NCBI RefSeq assembly: GCF_007004655.1
Contig: NZ_ML660098.1
Location: 124,001 to 188,000 of the forward strand
Length of the DNA stretch: 64,000 nt
Direction of reading: 5' to 3'
From: Exilibacterium tricleocarpae
GTDB lineage: Bacteria > Pseudomonadota > Gammaproteobacteria > Pseudomonadales > Cellvibrionaceae
Position numbers and translations under genes: made by a program. Shown one piece after another: positions 1 through 10,552 of this stretch; position 1 is the first letter of the stretch, and each line of letters starts with the position of its first letter. Under the pieces are notes generated by a model. That model was not told where the DNA came from and searched no databases. It worked only from the letters and a program-made list of their open reading frames with translations.

Positions 1-564
1 AGCCAGTATATTGCCCTCACTGGCCTGGGAAATATCGTAGTCGTGCAGGGTGACGATACGCGGCATACCGGCAATGCCGCTGACGAACGCACCCAAGTCG
101 TGATAGCCGCCCTCCACCTCGATTTTGATTGGCAGCTCGACGTAAAACTCGCGCACATTTTCAGCCTGCAGATCAATAGTCAGGATATTGAGCCCGCTCT
201 CATTGCCCTTCTCATCGATATCCTCCAACAGCCCGGGCACCTCGGTATCACTCGGCAACTGCGCCACCAGGGCGCCGAAAGAGGCTTCCATTTCCACCAT
301 CTGCGCGCGGTAAGACTCGAGGTTGGAGGCTTCAAACGCCTTGGTTTCAAAGGAGCTGCGCAGGTTCTGCTCCTTGGCCCTGGCGCTTTCCAGTTGTAAG
401 TTCAAGTCTTTGACAAAGAAAAAGTAGCCCGCCACTATGATAGCGGTTGACGCAAGCAGGCAGGCGATCACCTTTATCGGCGTCGGCCAGATACCGACGC
501 GATCCCAGTCTATCTCGCTGAGATCAAAGTCCTGCAGTTGTTGAATAATGTCCGCAGCGGCCAT
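1..564 (-). CDS. pilO: PilO, type IV pilus inner-membrane alignment protein (C-terminus beyond window)
   Basis: Reading leftward from the ATG at 564, the frame stays open to the window edge (188 codons), so the gene is cut at its 3' end. The protein has a short cytoplasmic N-terminus rich in Asp and Ile, one membrane segment at about residues 28-48, then a coiled-coil stretch and the start of the ferredoxin-like periplasmic domain. PilO pairs with PilN in the inner-membrane alignment complex that links the pilus motor to the secretin. Its ATG overlaps the TGA of pilN, which indicates translational coupling. PilP and PilQ would be expected next, outside the window. Identity rests on family features and the pilM-pilN-pilO order. 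Confidence 0.93.
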   Translation of the reverse strand, partial: MAAADIIQQLQDFDLSEIDWDRVGIWPTPIKVIACLLASTAIIVAGYFFFVKDLNLQLESARAKEQNLRSSFETKAFEASNLESYRAQMVEMEASFGALVAQLPSDTEVPGLLEDIDEKGNESGLNILTIDLQAENVREFYVELPIKIEVEGGYHDLGAFVSGIAGMPRIVTLHDYDISQASEGNILA

Positions 565-1144
565 CAGTTACCTCCCGCCACAGACTCGGCCTCAGTCTCG
601 CCGCCCGGCACCGCCGTGTTGACCGTCAATTTAAATTGCATGGATTGCTCACCAAACTCGGGCGCCAGAGTAACGGAATTCAGGTTCGGCGCCGAGAACC
701 AGTCAGAGGAGTTGAGATTGCGCATCAGTGTCGATACTCGGTTGTTGGATTCACTGACCCCTTCAATGCTGATCACGTTGCCTTTGCGACTCAACAGGGT
801 GATAAACACACCGTCGGGCACCGAGCGCACCAGTTCGTCGAAGTAGCGCACGATTACCGGTCGGGTACCCTGCAGGTCCTGAATCACGCGCATGCGATCG
901 ATCAGCTCCGCTTTGCGCCGCTTCAGTTCCTGAATTTCCTTGACCTGCTCTTCCAGCGCGGCGATTTCCTGCTCCAGCATAGTGTTGCGATTGTTTTGGC
1001 TCTCGATCGAATTCTCCACCGTGTTGATCCACAGATAGGCGACCAGGGCGGAGAAAACACAGACACCCAAAAATACGGTCGTGAACTCTTTCTTTTTTTC
1101 CTGGCGAAATTCGTCGCGCCAGGGCAATAAGTTGATCTTTGCCA

Positions 1145-1145
<1 letters not shown>
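564..1145 (-). CDS. pilN: PilN, type IV pilus inner-membrane protein
   Basis: This 193-residue protein opens with the conserved MAKINLLPWR motif, the short cytoplasmic tail of PilN that inserts into the groove of PilM. A single membrane helix follows at about residues 22-42, then a long coiled coil (about 45-95) and a periplasmic PilN/GspL-like domain. It forms heterodimers with PilO. Start and stop codons overlap those of pilM and pilO by single bases, so the three genes are one tightly coupled operon. Length is usual for the family. Confidence 0.95.
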
Positions 1146-2233
<1,088 letters not shown>

Positions 2234-2248
2234 TTAGGTCGTTTTTAT

Positions 2249-2276
2249 GTTATAGCACTTTAAGTTAAGCCTGCAA
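2249..2276 (-). promoter_or_regulatory. Likely sigma-70 promoter of pilMNO
   Basis: On the minus strand TTGCAG (complement of 2271-2276) is followed after 16 bp by TATAAC (complement of 2249-2254), about 35 bp upstream of the pilM ATG. This is a good match to sigma-70 -35 and -10 hexamers with slightly short spacing. It lies in the 155-bp gap between divergent pilM and ponA. This is a motif match only. Confidence 0.5.
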
Positions 2277-2367
2277 CAACCGCGTGCGTATGTAAACCCT
2301 CAAAAAGGCTTTATAATGTCGCTTCACCCTCTTCAGGCCCGCTAAGCCATTAATTCACATAGAAAAA

Positions 2368-5031
2368 ATGACTGTCAAAAAGCCCTATATAATCGCCACC
2401 TTGTGGCTGCTACTGGCCGGTTTTAGCGGCTCTCTGGTGGTCTTGGGGGGTATGTACCTGTACCTCAGCCCTAAACTACCAGCGGTTGAAGCGTTGCGGG
2501 ACTTTAAATACTTAACACCACTACGCGTCTACTCGAGTGACCAGAAACTGATTGGTGAATTTGGTGAGAAGCGTCGCACGCCGATCAGTTACGAAGAAAT
2601 CCCACCACAATACATCCAGGCACTGTTGGCCATCGAGGACGATCAATTCTACTCGCATCATGGCGTATCTATTAAGGGACTTTTGCGAGCAGTGTCACAA
2701 TTATTGCTAACAGGTCGCAAACAATCGGGTGGAAGTACGATAACCATGCAGGTGGCAAGGAACTTTTTCCTCACTTTCGAGCGCACCTTCGCCCGCAAAT
2801 TCAATGAAATATTATTGGCTCTGCAAATCGAACGCGAGTTGAGCAAAGCGGAAATTTTAGAGCTTTACGTCAACCAGATTTTTTTGGGCAATCGCGCCTA
2901 CGGTATCAGAGCGGCGGCGAGAGTTTATTACGGCAAGGACATCGATGAACTCAACCTGGCGCAGTTGGCAATGACCGCGGGGCTGCAAAAAGCGCCGTCC
3001 AAATACAACCCGATCGTCAATCCGACCCGCGCCCTGGTCAGACGCAACTATATTCTCGAGCGCATGCTGGAGTTGGATTATATCGACGAGGCCACTTATC
3101 AAATTTACAGCGCCGAACCCGTCACAGCCAGCTACCACGGTTTGAGTCTCGAATTGAGCGCGCCTTATGTGGCGGAAATGGCCCGCAAAAAAGCGGTCGA
3201 ACTTTTCGGCGAAGCAGCCTATACCGATGGCTACCAGGTCTACACCACCATCGACAGTCGCATGCAGGGCAGCGCCCAGCAAGCCGTCGTCAAAGGCCTG
3301 ATGACCTACGACCAGCGCCACGGCTACCGCGGACCGGAGATGACTCTGGAGCCGGTCTACAGCGACGCCGCACCGGCGCCGGACGCGGCCGCTGGCACCG
3401 GCGAGGCGGACCCCGCCACAACCGCTGACGCCGCAGCGACGCCGGACCAGTCGCCGCAACCGTCACTGGACCTGGAGAACTGGCAGCAGACGCTCAGCAC
3501 CATTCCCCGCTACGCCAATCTCGCACCGGCCGCGGTCACCCGCGTCGATGAACAGTCCTTTACTGCGGTGCTTGCCGACGGCCAACTGATCAGTGTCGGT
3601 TGGGAACAGGGACTGGCCAGCGCGCGCCGCTACCTGTCGGAAGACCGGCGCGGCCCCAAGCCCAAACAGGCGCAGGATGTGGTGAACCTCGGCGACGTCG
3701 TCAGAGTGGTGCAGCGCGATGAGTTGTGGCACCTGACCCAGGTGCCGGAAGCACAGGCGGCGCTGGTGGCCCTCAATCCGGAAAACGGCGCAATCAAATC
3801 CCTGGTGGGCGGTTTCGACTTCAACCAGAGCCATTTCAATCGCATCACCCAGGCGGCCCGGCAACCGGGCTCCAGTTTCAAACCGTTTATTTACACCGCC
3901 GCCCTGGAAAACGGTTTTAGCACAGCGTCCATTATTAATGATGCGCCTATCGTTCTGGACGACGCCAGCCTGGAGGGGGCCTGGCGCCCGAGAGACGACA
4001 GCGGCAAGTTCTTCGGACCGACCCGCCTGCGCCAGGCGCTGTACCGATCCCGCAACCTGGTTTCCATTCGCGTGCTGCGCGGCATAGGTATCTCCCGGGC
4101 CATCGATGGAATGGATCGCTACGGCTTCGAAAAATCAAAGTTTCCGCGCGACTTGTCGCTGGCTCTGGGCAGCTACGCAATGACGCCGCTGGAAATCGCC
4201 AGAGGCTATGCAGTATTCGCCAATGGCGGCTACCTGGTAGACCCTTATCTGATCGACCATATCACCAATGCCGAAGAGCAGGTGGTCTACCAGGCCGTCC
4301 CGCCCACCGTCTGCCGGGACTGTGACAGCGAAGCGGAGGCGGACCCGGAAACCGAACTGACCGCGGCCGAGACCGATCCGACAGCACTGGAGACCGACCC
4401 AGCAAGCGGCGCACAACTGCCGGTAACCGACGAGCTACCCGCCCCGGAGACGGCCGCCCTGGCGTCGGACACCGGCGAACCGGACATCGGCGAAGAAATA
4501 GAGGAGCTGCTACCACCACCGATGGAGCTGCCCCGCGCACCGAAAATGCTCGACGACCAGGTGGCGTTCCTGATCGACTCCATGTTGAAAGACGTGGTGC
4601 GCAAAGGCACCGGCATAAAGGCCATGGCGCTGGGCCGCAACGACCTGGCCGGCAAGACCGGGACCACCAATGGCCCCAAGGACGCCTGGTTTTCCGGCTA
4701 CAACGGTCACCTGGTTACCACCACCTGGCTCGGCTTCGATCAAAATCTGCCACTGGGCCAAAGGGAATACGGCGGCTCCGCCGCCCTGCCGATCTGGATC
4801 GACTTTATGCGCACGGCGCTGGAGGGCGTACCGGAAACCGTCAGGCGCCAACCCTACGGGCTGGTCGCCATCAGTATCGACCCGAAAACCGGCAACCGGG
4901 CCCAACCCGGCAGTACCGATACCATCTTTGAGTTCTTCCGCACCGACAACCTGCCGGTGCTGGCCGACTTCGATCCCAACGCTATCAGCGACCCCGACGC
5001 CGCCCAGGCGCCGCCCGAGGAGTTATTTTAA
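2368..5031 (+). CDS. mrcA: Penicillin-binding protein 1A, bifunctional transglycosylase/transpeptidase
   Basis: This class A PBP has 887 residues. It has an N-terminal membrane anchor (about 8-35), a GT51 glycosyltransferase domain with catalytic Glu90 in an EDDQFYSHHG motif, and a transpeptidase domain with SxxK at Ser502-Lys505, an SRN motif, and KTGTT at Lys763. It polymerises lipid II and crosslinks peptidoglycan in the periplasm. Two acidic, Ala/Pro/Asp-rich linkers are unusual: one near 333-365 inside the OB-fold region, and a longer one near 650-720 inserted between the SxN and KTG motifs. The position beside pilM, reading away from it, matches the ponA locus of Pseudomonas. The name ponA is also used. 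Confidence 0.96.
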   Translation: MTVKKPYIIATLWLLLAGFSGSLVVLGGMYLYLSPKLPAVEALRDFKYLTPLRVYSSDQKLIGEFGEKRRTPISYEEIPPQYIQALLAIEDDQFYSHHGVSIKGLLRAVSQLLLTGRKQSGGSTITMQVARNFFLTFERTFARKFNEILLALQIERELSKAEILELYVNQIFLGNRAYGIRAAARVYYGKDIDELNLAQLAMTAGLQKAPSKYNPIVNPTRALVRRNYILERMLELDYIDEATYQIYSAEPVTASYHGLSLELSAPYVAEMARKKAVELFGEAAYTDGYQVYTTIDSRMQGSAQQAVVKGLMTYDQRHGYRGPEMTLEPVYSDAAPAPDAAAGTGEADPATTADAAATPDQSPQPSLDLENWQQTLSTIPRYANLAPAAVTRVDEQSFTAVLADGQLISVGWEQGLASARRYLSEDRRGPKPKQAQDVVNLGDVVRVVQRDELWHLTQVPEAQAALVALNPENGAIKSLVGGFDFNQSHFNRITQAARQPGSSFKPFIYTAALENGFSTASIINDAPIVLDDASLEGAWRPRDDSGKFFGPTRLRQALYRSRNLVSIRVLRGIGISRAIDGMDRYGFEKSKFPRDLSLALGSYAMTPLEIARGYAVFANGGYLVDPYLIDHITNAEEQVVYQAVPPTVCRDCDSEAEADPETELTAAETDPTALETDPASGAQLPVTDELPAPETAALASDTGEPDIGEEIEELLPPPMELPRAPKMLDDQVAFLIDSMLKDVVRKGTGIKAMALGRNDLAGKTGTTNGPKDAWFSGYNGHLVTTTWLGFDQNLPLGQREYGGSAALPIWIDFMRTALEGVPETVRRQPYGLVAISIDPKTGNRAQPGSTDTIFEFFRTDNLPVLADFDPNAISDPDAAQAPPEELF

Positions 5032-5043
5032 GTCGCCAGCCGG

Positions 5044-5084
5044 CACTACCCGCCTAAACACTTTGCAGCGGGTAGTGTTTTGGG
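5044..5084 (+). terminator. Intrinsic terminator of the PBP1A gene, overlapping the malic enzyme 3' end
   Basis: A perfect 10-bp stem (CACTACCCGC at 5044-5053 with GCGGGTAGTG at 5068-5077) and a 14-nt loop are followed by TTTT. The right arm encodes the last residues of the oppositely oriented malic enzyme, so this hairpin is also under coding constraint. Polarity of the T tract fits termination of the rightward gene. Confidence 0.6.
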
Positions 5085-6307
5085 TAGGGCAGATGCGCCA
5101 CGCCGGAGTCGACAGCGGCTTTTGCCACGGCGCCGGCCACCGCCGCCAACAGGCGCGGATCGGTCGGTTTGGGGATGATGTAACCGGGCCCGAAACCTAT
5201 TTCCACACCGCCATAGGCCGCCCGCACCTCGGCCGGTACCGGCTGTTTTGCCAGGTCCTTCAGCGCCGCCACTGCCGCCAGCTTCATGGCATCGTTGATT
5301 TGCACCGCCCGCACATCCAGTGCACCGCGAAACAAAAACGGAAAACACAGCACATTGTTGACCTGATTGGGATAGTCGGAGCGACCGGTCGCAACGATCA
5401 CATCGTCGCGGGTTTCGTGTGCCAGCGCCGGGTCGATTTCCGGATCGGGGTTGGAGCAGGCAAACACCACCGGCCTGGCCGCCATGCGCGACAACTGCCG
5501 GGCCGCCAGCAGATTGGGCCCGGACACGCCTAAAAAGGCATCCGCACCGGCAATGGCATCGTCCAGGGTGCGGACATCGGTATCGATGGCAAACGCCTGT
5601 TTTTGCGGACTCAGGCCCGTGCGACCACTGTGAATGACCCCTTTGCTGTCGAGCATGACGATATTTTCGCGGGCGGCACCGGCTTTGATCAGCAGGGTGC
5701 AGCAGGCGTGGGCGGCAGCACCGGCGCCGAGGCAGACAATCTTCGCGGTGGCGATGGTTTTACCCTGCACCTCCAGTGCATTGAGCATCCCCGCCACCGT
5801 GACAATGGCGGTGCCGTGCTGATCATCATGGAACACCGGTATCCGGCACTTCTCGATCAACGCCGCCTCGATTTCGAAACACTCCGGCGCCTTGATATCC
5901 TCCAAATTGATACCGCCATAGGTGTCGGCAATGCTGGCAACGGTGTCGATAAACGCCTGTGCACTGTCGGTGTTGACTTCCACGTCGACCGAGTCGATAC
6001 CGGCAAAACGCTTGAACAGCAGGCTTTTGCCCTCCATCACCGGCTTCGAAGCCAGGGGCCCCAGGTTGCCCAACCCCAACACGGCGCTGCCGTCGGTAAT
6101 GACAGCGACCAGATTACCCTTGCCGGTATAGCGGTAGGCATTCTCGGCATCCCTGGCAATCTCCCGCACCGGCTCGGCCACCCCCGGGCTGTAGGCCAGG
6201 GACAGGTCCTCCTGGGTTTCGGCGGGCGTTGTCAATTCTGTACTCATCTTCCCCGGCGTGGGAAGGGCGTGATAATCCAGTGCTGCTTTCTTCAAACTGT
6301 CCGACAT
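5054..6307 (-). CDS. maeB: Malic enzyme (oxaloacetate-decarboxylating), short form
   Basis: The protein decarboxylates malate to pyruvate, reducing NAD(P). The N-terminal malic domain carries [11 protein letters not shown] and the metal-binding stretch [10 protein letters not shown] (about 155-165). A Rossmann domain with the [10 protein letters not shown] loop follows near 190, and the [11 protein letters not shown] motif near 285. At 417 residues it is the stand-alone enzyme, lacking the phosphotransacetylase-like tail of the E. coli MaeB. I chose ATG 6307 (MSDSLKK); in-frame ATG 6319 and TTG 6322 are alternatives. NADP preference is inferred from family only. The gene converges on the PBP1A gene as in Pseudomonas. 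Confidence 0.88.
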   Translation of the reverse strand: MSDSLKKAALDYHALPTPGKMSTELTTPAETQEDLSLAYSPGVAEPVREIARDAENAYRYTGKGNLVAVITDGSAVLGLGNLGPLASKPVMEGKSLLFKRFAGIDSVDVEVNTDSAQAFIDTVASIADTYGGINLEDIKAPECFEIEAALIEKCRIPVFHDDQHGTAIVTVAGMLNALEVQGKTIATAKIVCLGAGAAAHACCTLLIKAGAARENIVMLDSKGVIHSGRTGLSPQKQAFAIDTDVRTLDDAIAGADAFLGVSGPNLLAARQLSRMAARPVVFACSNPDPEIDPALAHETRDDVIVATGRSDYPNQVNNVLCFPFLFRGALDVRAVQINDAMKLAAVAALKDLAKQPVPAEVRAAYGGVEIGFGPGYIIPKPTDPRLLAAVAGAVAKAAVDSGVAHLPYPKHYPLQSV

Positions 6308-6420
6308 GGAACTGACCATCAATTGAGTTGTTGGATATCTTTTGGGGTATTCCTGCTACTTAATTCACTAATTCTAGTTATCGTTTATTGTATTTTCGGG
6401 CGCTGCTGTCGCCATAACCA

Positions 6421-6457
6421 AAAAAAGCGCCGTAAGTGTGACCTTCAGGCGCTTTTT
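6421..6457 (-). terminator. Intrinsic terminator of rpmE
   Basis: A stem pairs AAAAAGCGCC with GGCGCTTTTT around a 15-nt loop. Read leftward it lies 27 bp past the rpmE stop and ends in a T run. The A/T symmetry means it could also act rightward, but no rightward gene precedes it. Confidence 0.8.
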
Positions 6458-6483
6458 GCATGATTCGAGCGGGTTCGCCGGCG

Positions 6484-6696
6484 TTACTTTTTGACCCTGT
6501 TGCCAAAACGCTTCTTGAAGCGGTCAATACGGCCACCGGTATCGAGCACTTTTTGCTTGCCGGTATAAAACGGATGGCAGGCCGAGCATACATCGATATG
6601 GATGTCCTTGATCAGCGTGGAGCGGGTCTTAATGACGTTCCCGCAACTGCAGGTGGCGGTCATATCGCCGTACTTGGGGTGGATATCTGACTTCAT
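6484..6696 (-). CDS. rpmE: 50S ribosomal protein L31
   Basis: The 70-residue protein begins MKSDIHPKY, the family's usual N-terminus, and keeps four cysteines as CSC and CSAC that bind zinc in the C+ form of L31. I chose ATG 6696 rather than in-frame ATG 6714 because of homology and a purine-rich AAGGCAGAG site just upstream. It is a ribosomal protein at the subunit bridge. A zinc-independent paralogue is not present in the window. Confidence 0.95.
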   Translation of the reverse strand: MKSDIHPKYGDMTATCSCGNVIKTRSTLIKDIHIDVCSACHPFYTGKQKVLDTGGRIDRFKKRFGNRVKK

Positions 6697-6880
6697 GATC
6701 TCTGCCTTACTCATGTATTATGTGCCGCCACCCGATCTCGTGCCGGGCACCGCACAACAGTTAATGTAAACGGCTAAAAAATAGACGGGGCATACTACCA
6801 GAAAAGCCCGCTAACGCAAGGCTTTATCGGCATGACATTATGCGCGCTGGTGATGACCCGGAACAGGAAAATTTCGCCTA

Positions 6881-9094
6881 GTGTCAGTACCGGTTTACCT
6901 TCGCGTCGCCATCCCCAGCCCACTGCGACGGACTTTCGACTATCTGCCGCCGCAGTCGCCGCCGGCAGCAGCGGCGTTGCAGCCCGGCATTCGGGTCCGG
7001 GTGCCGTTTGGCCGGCAAGAGGTGGTGGGCGTGCTGTTGGAAACCGGCACCCATACCGACCTGGAACCCGGCCAACTGCGCCAGGCCCTGGCGTTGGTGG
7101 ACGATACCCCGGTGCTGCCGCCGGATTTGCTGCAACTGTGCCGGTGGGTGTCGGACTACTACCAGCACCCGCTCGGCGAAGTGGTGAGTACTGCCCTGCC
7201 CGCCCTGTTGCGCAAGGGCGAAGCCGCGGACCCCGGCGGTGAGACCGTCTGGGGGCTGACTGCCGAGGCCCGGGGTCTGCCGGAGACGGCGTTTAAGCGC
7301 GCGCCAAAGCAGGCGGCGCTGTTTCGGGCATTACTGGCCCGCGGCCAGCTCGGCCGCGCCGAGTTGGAGGCACTGGAATTGTCCCGCAACGCGGTTAAGG
7401 CACTGGCCGACAAGGGCCTGGTCAGCGAACAGACCCGTCCGCCGACCCCGCCCGCCCGGGCAGACGATCCGCTGCGCGAAGCGCCGCTGGCGCTCAATCC
7501 CGAACAGCAGGCGGCCCTGGACCAGCTCCGCTATCAAGCTTTCAATACCTATTTGTTGGAGGGCGCCACCGGCAGCGGCAAAACCGAAATCTACCTGCAG
7601 GCGATCCAGGCGGTGTTGTCGCTGGGCCGGCAGGCACTGGTGCTGGTGCCCGAAATCGGCCTTACCCCGCAGACCATCGGGCGCTTCGAGCGGCGCTTTG
7701 CCGTCGCTATTGCCGTGTTGCATTCGGGCCTGACGGATCGAGAACGGCTGCAGGCCTGGTGCGACACCGCCAGCGGGCGGGCGCGGATCGTCATCGGCAC
7801 CCGCTCCGCCATTTTTACGCCACTGCCCGAAGCCGGCATTATTATCGTCGACGAGGAACACGATCCGTCGTTCAAACAACAGGACGGCGTGCGCTACTCC
7901 GCCCGCGACCTGGCCAGCGTGCGGGCCAGCCGGCAGGACATCCCGCTGATTCTCGGCTCCGCCACCCCGGCCCTGGAGACGCTCCACAACGCCATGCACC
8001 AGCGTTTCCAGCACCTGCGCCTGACCCGCCGCGCCGGCAGCGCTCGCGCCCCGCAGATCGCGCTGTTGGATATCCGGCGCCTGCCGCTGCAGGAGGGTTT
8101 CAGCCCGGCAATGCTGGCGGAAATCGAGGCCACCCTGGCGCGCCGGGAGCAGGTGCTGGTATTTATCAACCGGCGCGGTTTTGCGCCGACGCTGATCTGT
8201 CACGACTGCGGCTGGGTCGCCGGCTGCAACCATTGCGACGCGCGCCTGACAGTGCATCAATACCCGCCCCACCTGCACTGTCACCACTGCGATCACCAGC
8301 GCCCGCTGATCCAGCAGTGCCCCCAGTGTTTCAGCCGCCAACTGCAGCAGGTGGGCCTGGGCACCGAACGCAGCGAGCTGTTTTTGCAACAGTGTTTCGC
8401 CACTACCCCGATCCACCGCATCGATCGCGACTCCACGCGCCGTAAAAACGCCCTGGCCAAGGTGCTGGAGGATGTGCAGCGCGGCGACCCCTGTATTCTG
8501 GTGGGCACCCAGATGCTGGCCAAGGGCCACCACCTGCCCAGGGTCACGCTGGTAGCCATTGTCGACGCCGACAGCGGCCTGCTGAGCACCGATCTGCGCG
8601 GCCCCGAGCGCATGGGGCAGTTGCTGATCCAGGTGGCCGGGCGCGCCGGGCGCGCCGAGCGGCCGGGGCGGGTCGTGATCCAGAGCCACCACTGCGATCA
8701 CCCTTTGATGCAACTGTTGGTCACTCGCGGTTACCAGGCGTTTGCCCGGCAACTGCTGGCACAGCGCCAGTTGAGCGGTATGCCCCCTTACCGCTACCTG
8801 GCATTGCTGCGGGCGGAATCCAAGCGGCCGGAAAACGCCATCGACTTTCTCACCGAGGCGCGCCGCCTGGCGCAGCAGTTGCAACCGGCGAGCCCACAAC
8901 TGCACTACCTGGGCCCGCTGCCGGCGCTGATGGAAAAGCGCAACGGCCGCTTTCGCTACCAATTGCACGTCAACGCCGCGGCGCGCCGGGACCTGCACCG
9001 ACTGCTGCAGCGGCTGTGCCGGCAACTGGAAGCCAACCCCCTGAGCCGGCGGGTACGCTGGGCGGTCGATGTCGATCCCCAGGACATGACCTAG
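6881..9094 (+). CDS. priA: Primosomal protein N', replication restart helicase
   Basis: This 737-residue DEAH-type 3'-to-5' helicase reloads the replisome at stalled forks. It has an N-terminal DNA-binding domain (about 1-105), Walker A GATGSGKTE near 228, DEEHD near 327, and a zinc domain with paired cysteines (CHDCGWVAGCNHC, CHHC and CPQC, about 440-490). The C-terminal helicase lobe has GRAGRAERPGRV. The start is a GTG at 6881. Rightward genes follow in the usual order, except that argS, normally between priA and the SPOR protein in Pseudomonas, is absent. Confidence 0.97.
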   Translation: MSVPVYLRVAIPSPLRRTFDYLPPQSPPAAAALQPGIRVRVPFGRQEVVGVLLETGTHTDLEPGQLRQALALVDDTPVLPPDLLQLCRWVSDYYQHPLGEVVSTALPALLRKGEAADPGGETVWGLTAEARGLPETAFKRAPKQAALFRALLARGQLGRAELEALELSRNAVKALADKGLVSEQTRPPTPPARADDPLREAPLALNPEQQAALDQLRYQAFNTYLLEGATGSGKTEIYLQAIQAVLSLGRQALVLVPEIGLTPQTIGRFERRFAVAIAVLHSGLTDRERLQAWCDTASGRARIVIGTRSAIFTPLPEAGIIIVDEEHDPSFKQQDGVRYSARDLASVRASRQDIPLILGSATPALETLHNAMHQRFQHLRLTRRAGSARAPQIALLDIRRLPLQEGFSPAMLAEIEATLARREQVLVFINRRGFAPTLICHDCGWVAGCNHCDARLTVHQYPPHLHCHHCDHQRPLIQQCPQCFSRQLQQVGLGTERSELFLQQCFATTPIHRIDRDSTRRKNALAKVLEDVQRGDPCILVGTQMLAKGHHLPRVTLVAIVDADSGLLSTDLRGPERMGQLLIQVAGRAGRAERPGRVVIQSHHCDHPLMQLLVTRGYQAFARQLLAQRQLSGMPPYRYLALLRAESKRPENAIDFLTEARRLAQQLQPASPQLHYLGPLPALMEKRNGRFRYQLHVNAAARRDLHRLLQRLCRQLEANPLSRRVRWAVDVDPQDMT

Positions 9095-9192
9095 TGGCGT
9101 CGATTGATTACAATGCGCTGCAACTGCGCCGGCGGCCGCCGCGACTACAGCGGCCCCCGACACTTTGAAAACGGCCTTAACACGACCCGATA

Positions 9193-9741
9193 ATGACCCG
9201 AGACTTCGCCAAAAAGCCACGCCCGAAAACCAAGCGCCGGTCCCGGGCAGCCCGATCCACGGTACCGGCCTGGGTCTGGTTGTTTACCGGCGCCGTGCTG
9301 GGGGCGTTCATTATGTTTCTGACCTATCTGTCAGGACTGGCGCCGACCGCCGACCCGACCCAGCCCTCCGTAGCCGGCGCGCCCGGGGATGCGGCGACAA
9401 CGCCAAAACCGCGCTTCGATTTTTACCAGTTGCTTAAGGAAAGTGAAGTCAAGGTCGACGCCAAGCCCCTGCCGCCGGTCTCGGAGCGGCCTGATTTCAA
9501 GTCGGAATTTATCATCCAGGTGGCCTCGTTCGATTCCCACTCCCGCGCCGATCGCACGCGCGCCGAGTTGATACTGTTGAACCTCGAAGCCAGCATCGAG
9601 GCCACGCAGGTGCGGGGCAAACCGGCCTATCGGGTCATGGTCGGACCGTTTCTGTCCAAAGCCACCCTCGACCAGGCCCGCGGTATCTTGATTTCCAACG
9701 ACTATAAGCCTCTGACCCGGACGCGAAAGACAGACGGCTAA
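9193..9741 (+). CDS. FtsN-like SPOR-domain cell division protein
   Basis: This 182-residue bitopic protein has a basic cytoplasmic tail (about 1-25, rich in Lys/Arg/Pro), one membrane helix (about 26-47), a low-complexity linker, and a C-terminal SPOR domain (about 105-178) that binds glycan strands lacking stem peptides. The layout matches FtsN-like proteins placed between argS and hslV in pseudomonads. It starts 98 bp after priA with no argS between. Whether it is the true divisome activator FtsN or a SPOR paralogue cannot be told from sequence alone. Confidence 0.85.
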   Translation: MTRDFAKKPRPKTKRRSRAARSTVPAWVWLFTGAVLGAFIMFLTYLSGLAPTADPTQPSVAGAPGDAATTPKPRFDFYQLLKESEVKVDAKPLPPVSERPDFKSEFIIQVASFDSHSRADRTRAELILLNLEASIEATQVRGKPAYRVMVGPFLSKATLDQARGILISNDYKPLTRTRKTDG

Positions 9742-9798
9742 CGACGCGAATTGGACGCCGGCCGACAGCCGGGCCCGGGGGCCTTTACCACCAGTTAA

Positions 9799-9827
9799 CT
9801 TGAAATTCTCACCCGCCAACCCCACCT
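9799..9827 (+). promoter_or_regulatory. Sigma-32 heat-shock promoter of hslVU
   Basis: CTTGAA at 9799-9804 is an exact sigma-32 -35 element. After a 15-bp spacer comes CCCCACCT (9820-9827), close to the CCCCATNT -10 consensus. It lies 94 bp upstream of hslV, which is a heat-shock gene in other gammaproteobacteria, so motif and context agree. Confidence 0.85.
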
Positions 9828-9874
9828 AGAATATCCAGTGGCCGACGTCCGCCCCGGCGCTCAGCGCCCGCCAA

Positions 9875-9892
9875 CCCGGCCCTCAGGCCGGG
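9875..9892 (+). promoter_or_regulatory. GC-rich hairpin in the hslV 5' leader
   Basis: A perfect 7-bp stem CCCGGCC/GGCCGGG with a CTCA tetraloop ends 28 nt before the hslV GTG, inside the leader predicted from the sigma-32 promoter. There is no T tract, so it is not a terminator. A leader stem-loop that stabilises hslVU mRNA has been described in E. coli as I recall; equivalence here is inference. Confidence 0.5.
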
Positions 9893-9920
9893 CCCTAATG
9901 TCCCGATATAAGGATCACCA

Positions 9921-10463
9921 GTGCAACAGTATCGCGGTACCACCATTCTCTCCGTGCGCCGTAACGGCAGGGTCGTTATCGGCGGCGATGGCCAGGTGTC
10001 CATGGGCAACACCATTATGAAGGGCAATGCCCGCAAAGTGCGCCGCCTCTATAAAGATCAGGTGATTGCCGGCTTCGCCGGCGGCACCGCCGACGCCTTC
10101 ACCCTGTTCGAGCGCTTCGAGGCCAAGCTCGAGGCCCACGGCGGCCAGCTCACCCGCGCTGCGGTGGAGCTGGCAAAAGACTGGCGCACCGACCGCGCCC
10201 TCAGGCGCCTGGAGGCGTTGCTGGCGGTGGCCAACCGCGAGGCCTCGCTGGTGGTAACCGGCAACGGCGATGTGATTCAGCCGGAGGACGACCTGATCGC
10301 GATCGGCTCCGGCGGCCCGTTTGCCCAGTCAGCCGCCCGCGCACTGCTGGAAAACACCGAGTTGGACGCCGGGGATATCGTTGAAAAAGGGCTCACCATC
10401 GCCGGCGATATCTGCGTCTACACCAACCACAACTTCACCATCGAGACACTGGATTACACCTAG
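9921..10463 (+). CDS. hslV: HslV, ATP-dependent protease peptidase subunit
   Basis: This 180-residue proteasome-beta-like peptidase forms a double hexameric ring capped by HslU. The family N-terminus TTILSVRR follows a six-residue leader MQQYRG, so the nucleophile would be Thr7, exposed by removal of the leader. [15 protein letters not shown] and [11 protein letters not shown] match the family. Start is the GTG at 9921. It is co-transcribed with hslU 50-90 bp downstream. Confidence 0.97.
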   Translation: MQQYRGTTILSVRRNGRVVIGGDGQVSMGNTIMKGNARKVRRLYKDQVIAGFAGGTADAFTLFERFEAKLEAHGGQLTRAAVELAKDWRTDRALRRLEALLAVANREASLVVTGNGDVIQPEDDLIAIGSGGPFAQSAARALLENTELDAGDIVEKGLTIAGDICVYTNHNFTIETLDYT

Positions 10464-10552
10464 CAGGCGGCGGCCCCCGCGCCGCTGCCTGCCGCTAGGT
10501 TTAGTCCGGTGAAATGAATAACGAACACAGCAACATTCAGGACTTGCAGCGT

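Noticed and set aside
7331-9220. A 629-codon open frame antisense to priA
   Set aside because: priA is clearly coding with intact motifs. High GC content gives long antisense frames; this one has no family likeness and no ribosome site.
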